From Mesorhizobium neociceri (GTDB lineage Bacteria; Pseudomonadota; Alphaproteobacteria; Rhizobiales; Rhizobiaceae): a stretch of 64,000 nt of DNA. Each line of letters starts with the position of its first letter. The stretch's first letter is position 1. The stretch is from contig NZ_JACDTY010000001.1 in assembly GCF_013520985.1 (NCBI RefSeq), positions 124,001 to 188,000 on the forward strand, read 5' to 3'. Positions 63,567 through 64,000 of the stretch are shown one piece after another. The notes under the pieces were generated by a model, which was not told where the DNA came from, ran no database searches, and was given only the letters and a program-made list of their open reading frames with translations. The position numbers and the translations under genes were made by a program.

Positions 63567-64000
63567 CAGGGTCTTTCCGCGATCGGCGTCGCCGGCGCTG
63601 CGCTCGATCGATAGGCCGCCTCGACCAGCGCCATGGTGTTCCAGGCGTCCTCGACGGAGCTTACCAGTTCGGCGTCCTCGCCGCCGGCATAGCGCTGGAC
63701 GTTGGCCATGCGGCCGACAAAGGCGTCGGGAAACCACTCGCCGGCCAGCGGCACCGCGACCCAATCGGTTCCGCCTTTGGGATAGATCTCCAGAATATCC
63801 GGCTCGCCGGTGGGGTAGTCGAGATTGAGGCCGAGCTTGAGATAGGCAGCGCCCTCGGTGCCGCAGATGCGGAACTCGCAGGCCTGGTGGTGACGGCCGA
63901 ATTTGTGGTCGTGGTTGATCGACAGCGCGCAGCGCACGGTGTCGCCATAGTCGAGGATGGCGCTGGTGCGGGTCTGCGCCACCTTGTGGTTGGGATGGCC
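63566..64000 (-). CDS. Gfo/Idh/MocA-family oxidoreductase, C-terminal part (5' end outside window)
   Basis: A frame open to the right edge, encoding the C-terminal 145 or so residues of a dehydrogenase of the glucose-fructose oxidoreductase/inositol dehydrogenase family (the beta-sheet domain, with [17 protein letters not shown] and a terminal [19 protein letters not shown] helix). The N-terminal Rossmann domain lies outside. It is translationally coupled to the MaoC gene by an ATGA overlap. Substrate unknown. Confidence 0.85.
   Translation of the reverse strand, partial: GHPNHKVAQTRTSAILDYGDTVRCALSINHDHKFGRHHQACEFRICGTEGAAYLKLGLNLDYPTGEPDILEIYPKGGTDWVAVPLAGEWFPDAFVGRMANVQRYAGGEDAELVSSVEDAWNTMALVEAAYRSSAAPATPIAERP

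Noticed and set aside
1..64000. CRISPR arrays, insertion sequences, phage genes or toxin-antitoxin pairs
   Set aside because: No regularly spaced repeats, transposase or integrase motifs, or paired small genes of that kind were found on reading both strands.

Overview
The window is GC-rich chromosome- or megaplasmid-like DNA from an alphaproteobacterium, most likely a Rhizobiales member close to Mesorhizobium. The grounds are the dense solute ABC operons, the S. meliloti-like phnW-phnA-phnY gene order, a tail-less second FtsZ, DUF1127 and DUF930 proteins, and two intergenic palindromic repeats of the type common in Mesorhizobium genomes. I see no rRNA, CRISPR array, insertion sequence or prophage, and no convincing tRNA.

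Almost everything here is uptake and catabolism of unusual nitrogen, phosphonate and sugar-acid compounds, arranged as adjoining modules. (1) 1-12517: a NitT/TauT-type ABC importer followed on the same strand by a GMC oxidoreductase, a flavin monooxygenase-like protein, a Rid-family protein without the canonical Arg, a DUF1028 protein, an aldehyde dehydrogenase and a LysR regulator. Then come an ArgE-type deacylase on the opposite strand and a trimethylamine dehydrogenase-type flavoprotein that keeps the flavin-binding Cys30. (2) 12880-22978: a hydroxyproline-type cluster. It has a family-3 amino-acid ABC importer, a Cys/Thr proline-racemase homologue (the trans-3-hydroxyproline dehydratase signature), a GntR repressor, a dimethylformamidase-like metallohydrolase translationally coupled to a Pyr2C/Pip2C reductase-like enzyme, a GNAT protein and a second, Ser/Cys, proline-racemase homologue. 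Three near-identical palindromes (TATCGTATACGATA) mark the GntR regulon. (3) 23265-30946: a class III aminotransferase, an orphan FtsZ lacking its C-terminal tail, a LysR gene, a DUF1127 protein, and a DeoR regulator next to a dimethylglycine/sarcosine dehydrogenase-like flavoprotein.

(4) 30943-43518: a 2-aminoethylphosphonate (AEP) locus: LysR regulator, Na/Pi-family membrane protein, PhnW, PhnA, PhnY, a PbfA-like lyase and a four-gene AEP ABC importer. PhnW makes phosphonoacetaldehyde from AEP, PbfA makes it from hydroxy-AEP, PhnY oxidises it to phosphonoacetate and PhnA releases acetate and phosphate. (5) 43637-44677: a TonB-like DUF930 protein. (6) 44723-56451: a sugar-acid-type locus with a CUT1 ABC importer, four different enolase-superfamily enzymes (one with all five D-galactonate dehydratase catalytic residues), an RraA-like aldolase-fold protein, a NIPSNAP protein and a GntR regulator at the divergent centre. 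(7) 56904-64000: a large SPFH/flotillin-like membrane protein, a LysR-SDR-tautomerase-DHA2 exporter group, and, on the minus strand, a MaoC hydratase coupled to a Gfo/Idh/MocA dehydrogenase cut by the window end.

The best candidates for undescribed biology are the dimethylformamidase-like enzyme inside a trans-3-hydroxyproline regulon, the opening oxidative operon of unknown substrate, and the four-enzyme enolase-superfamily locus.
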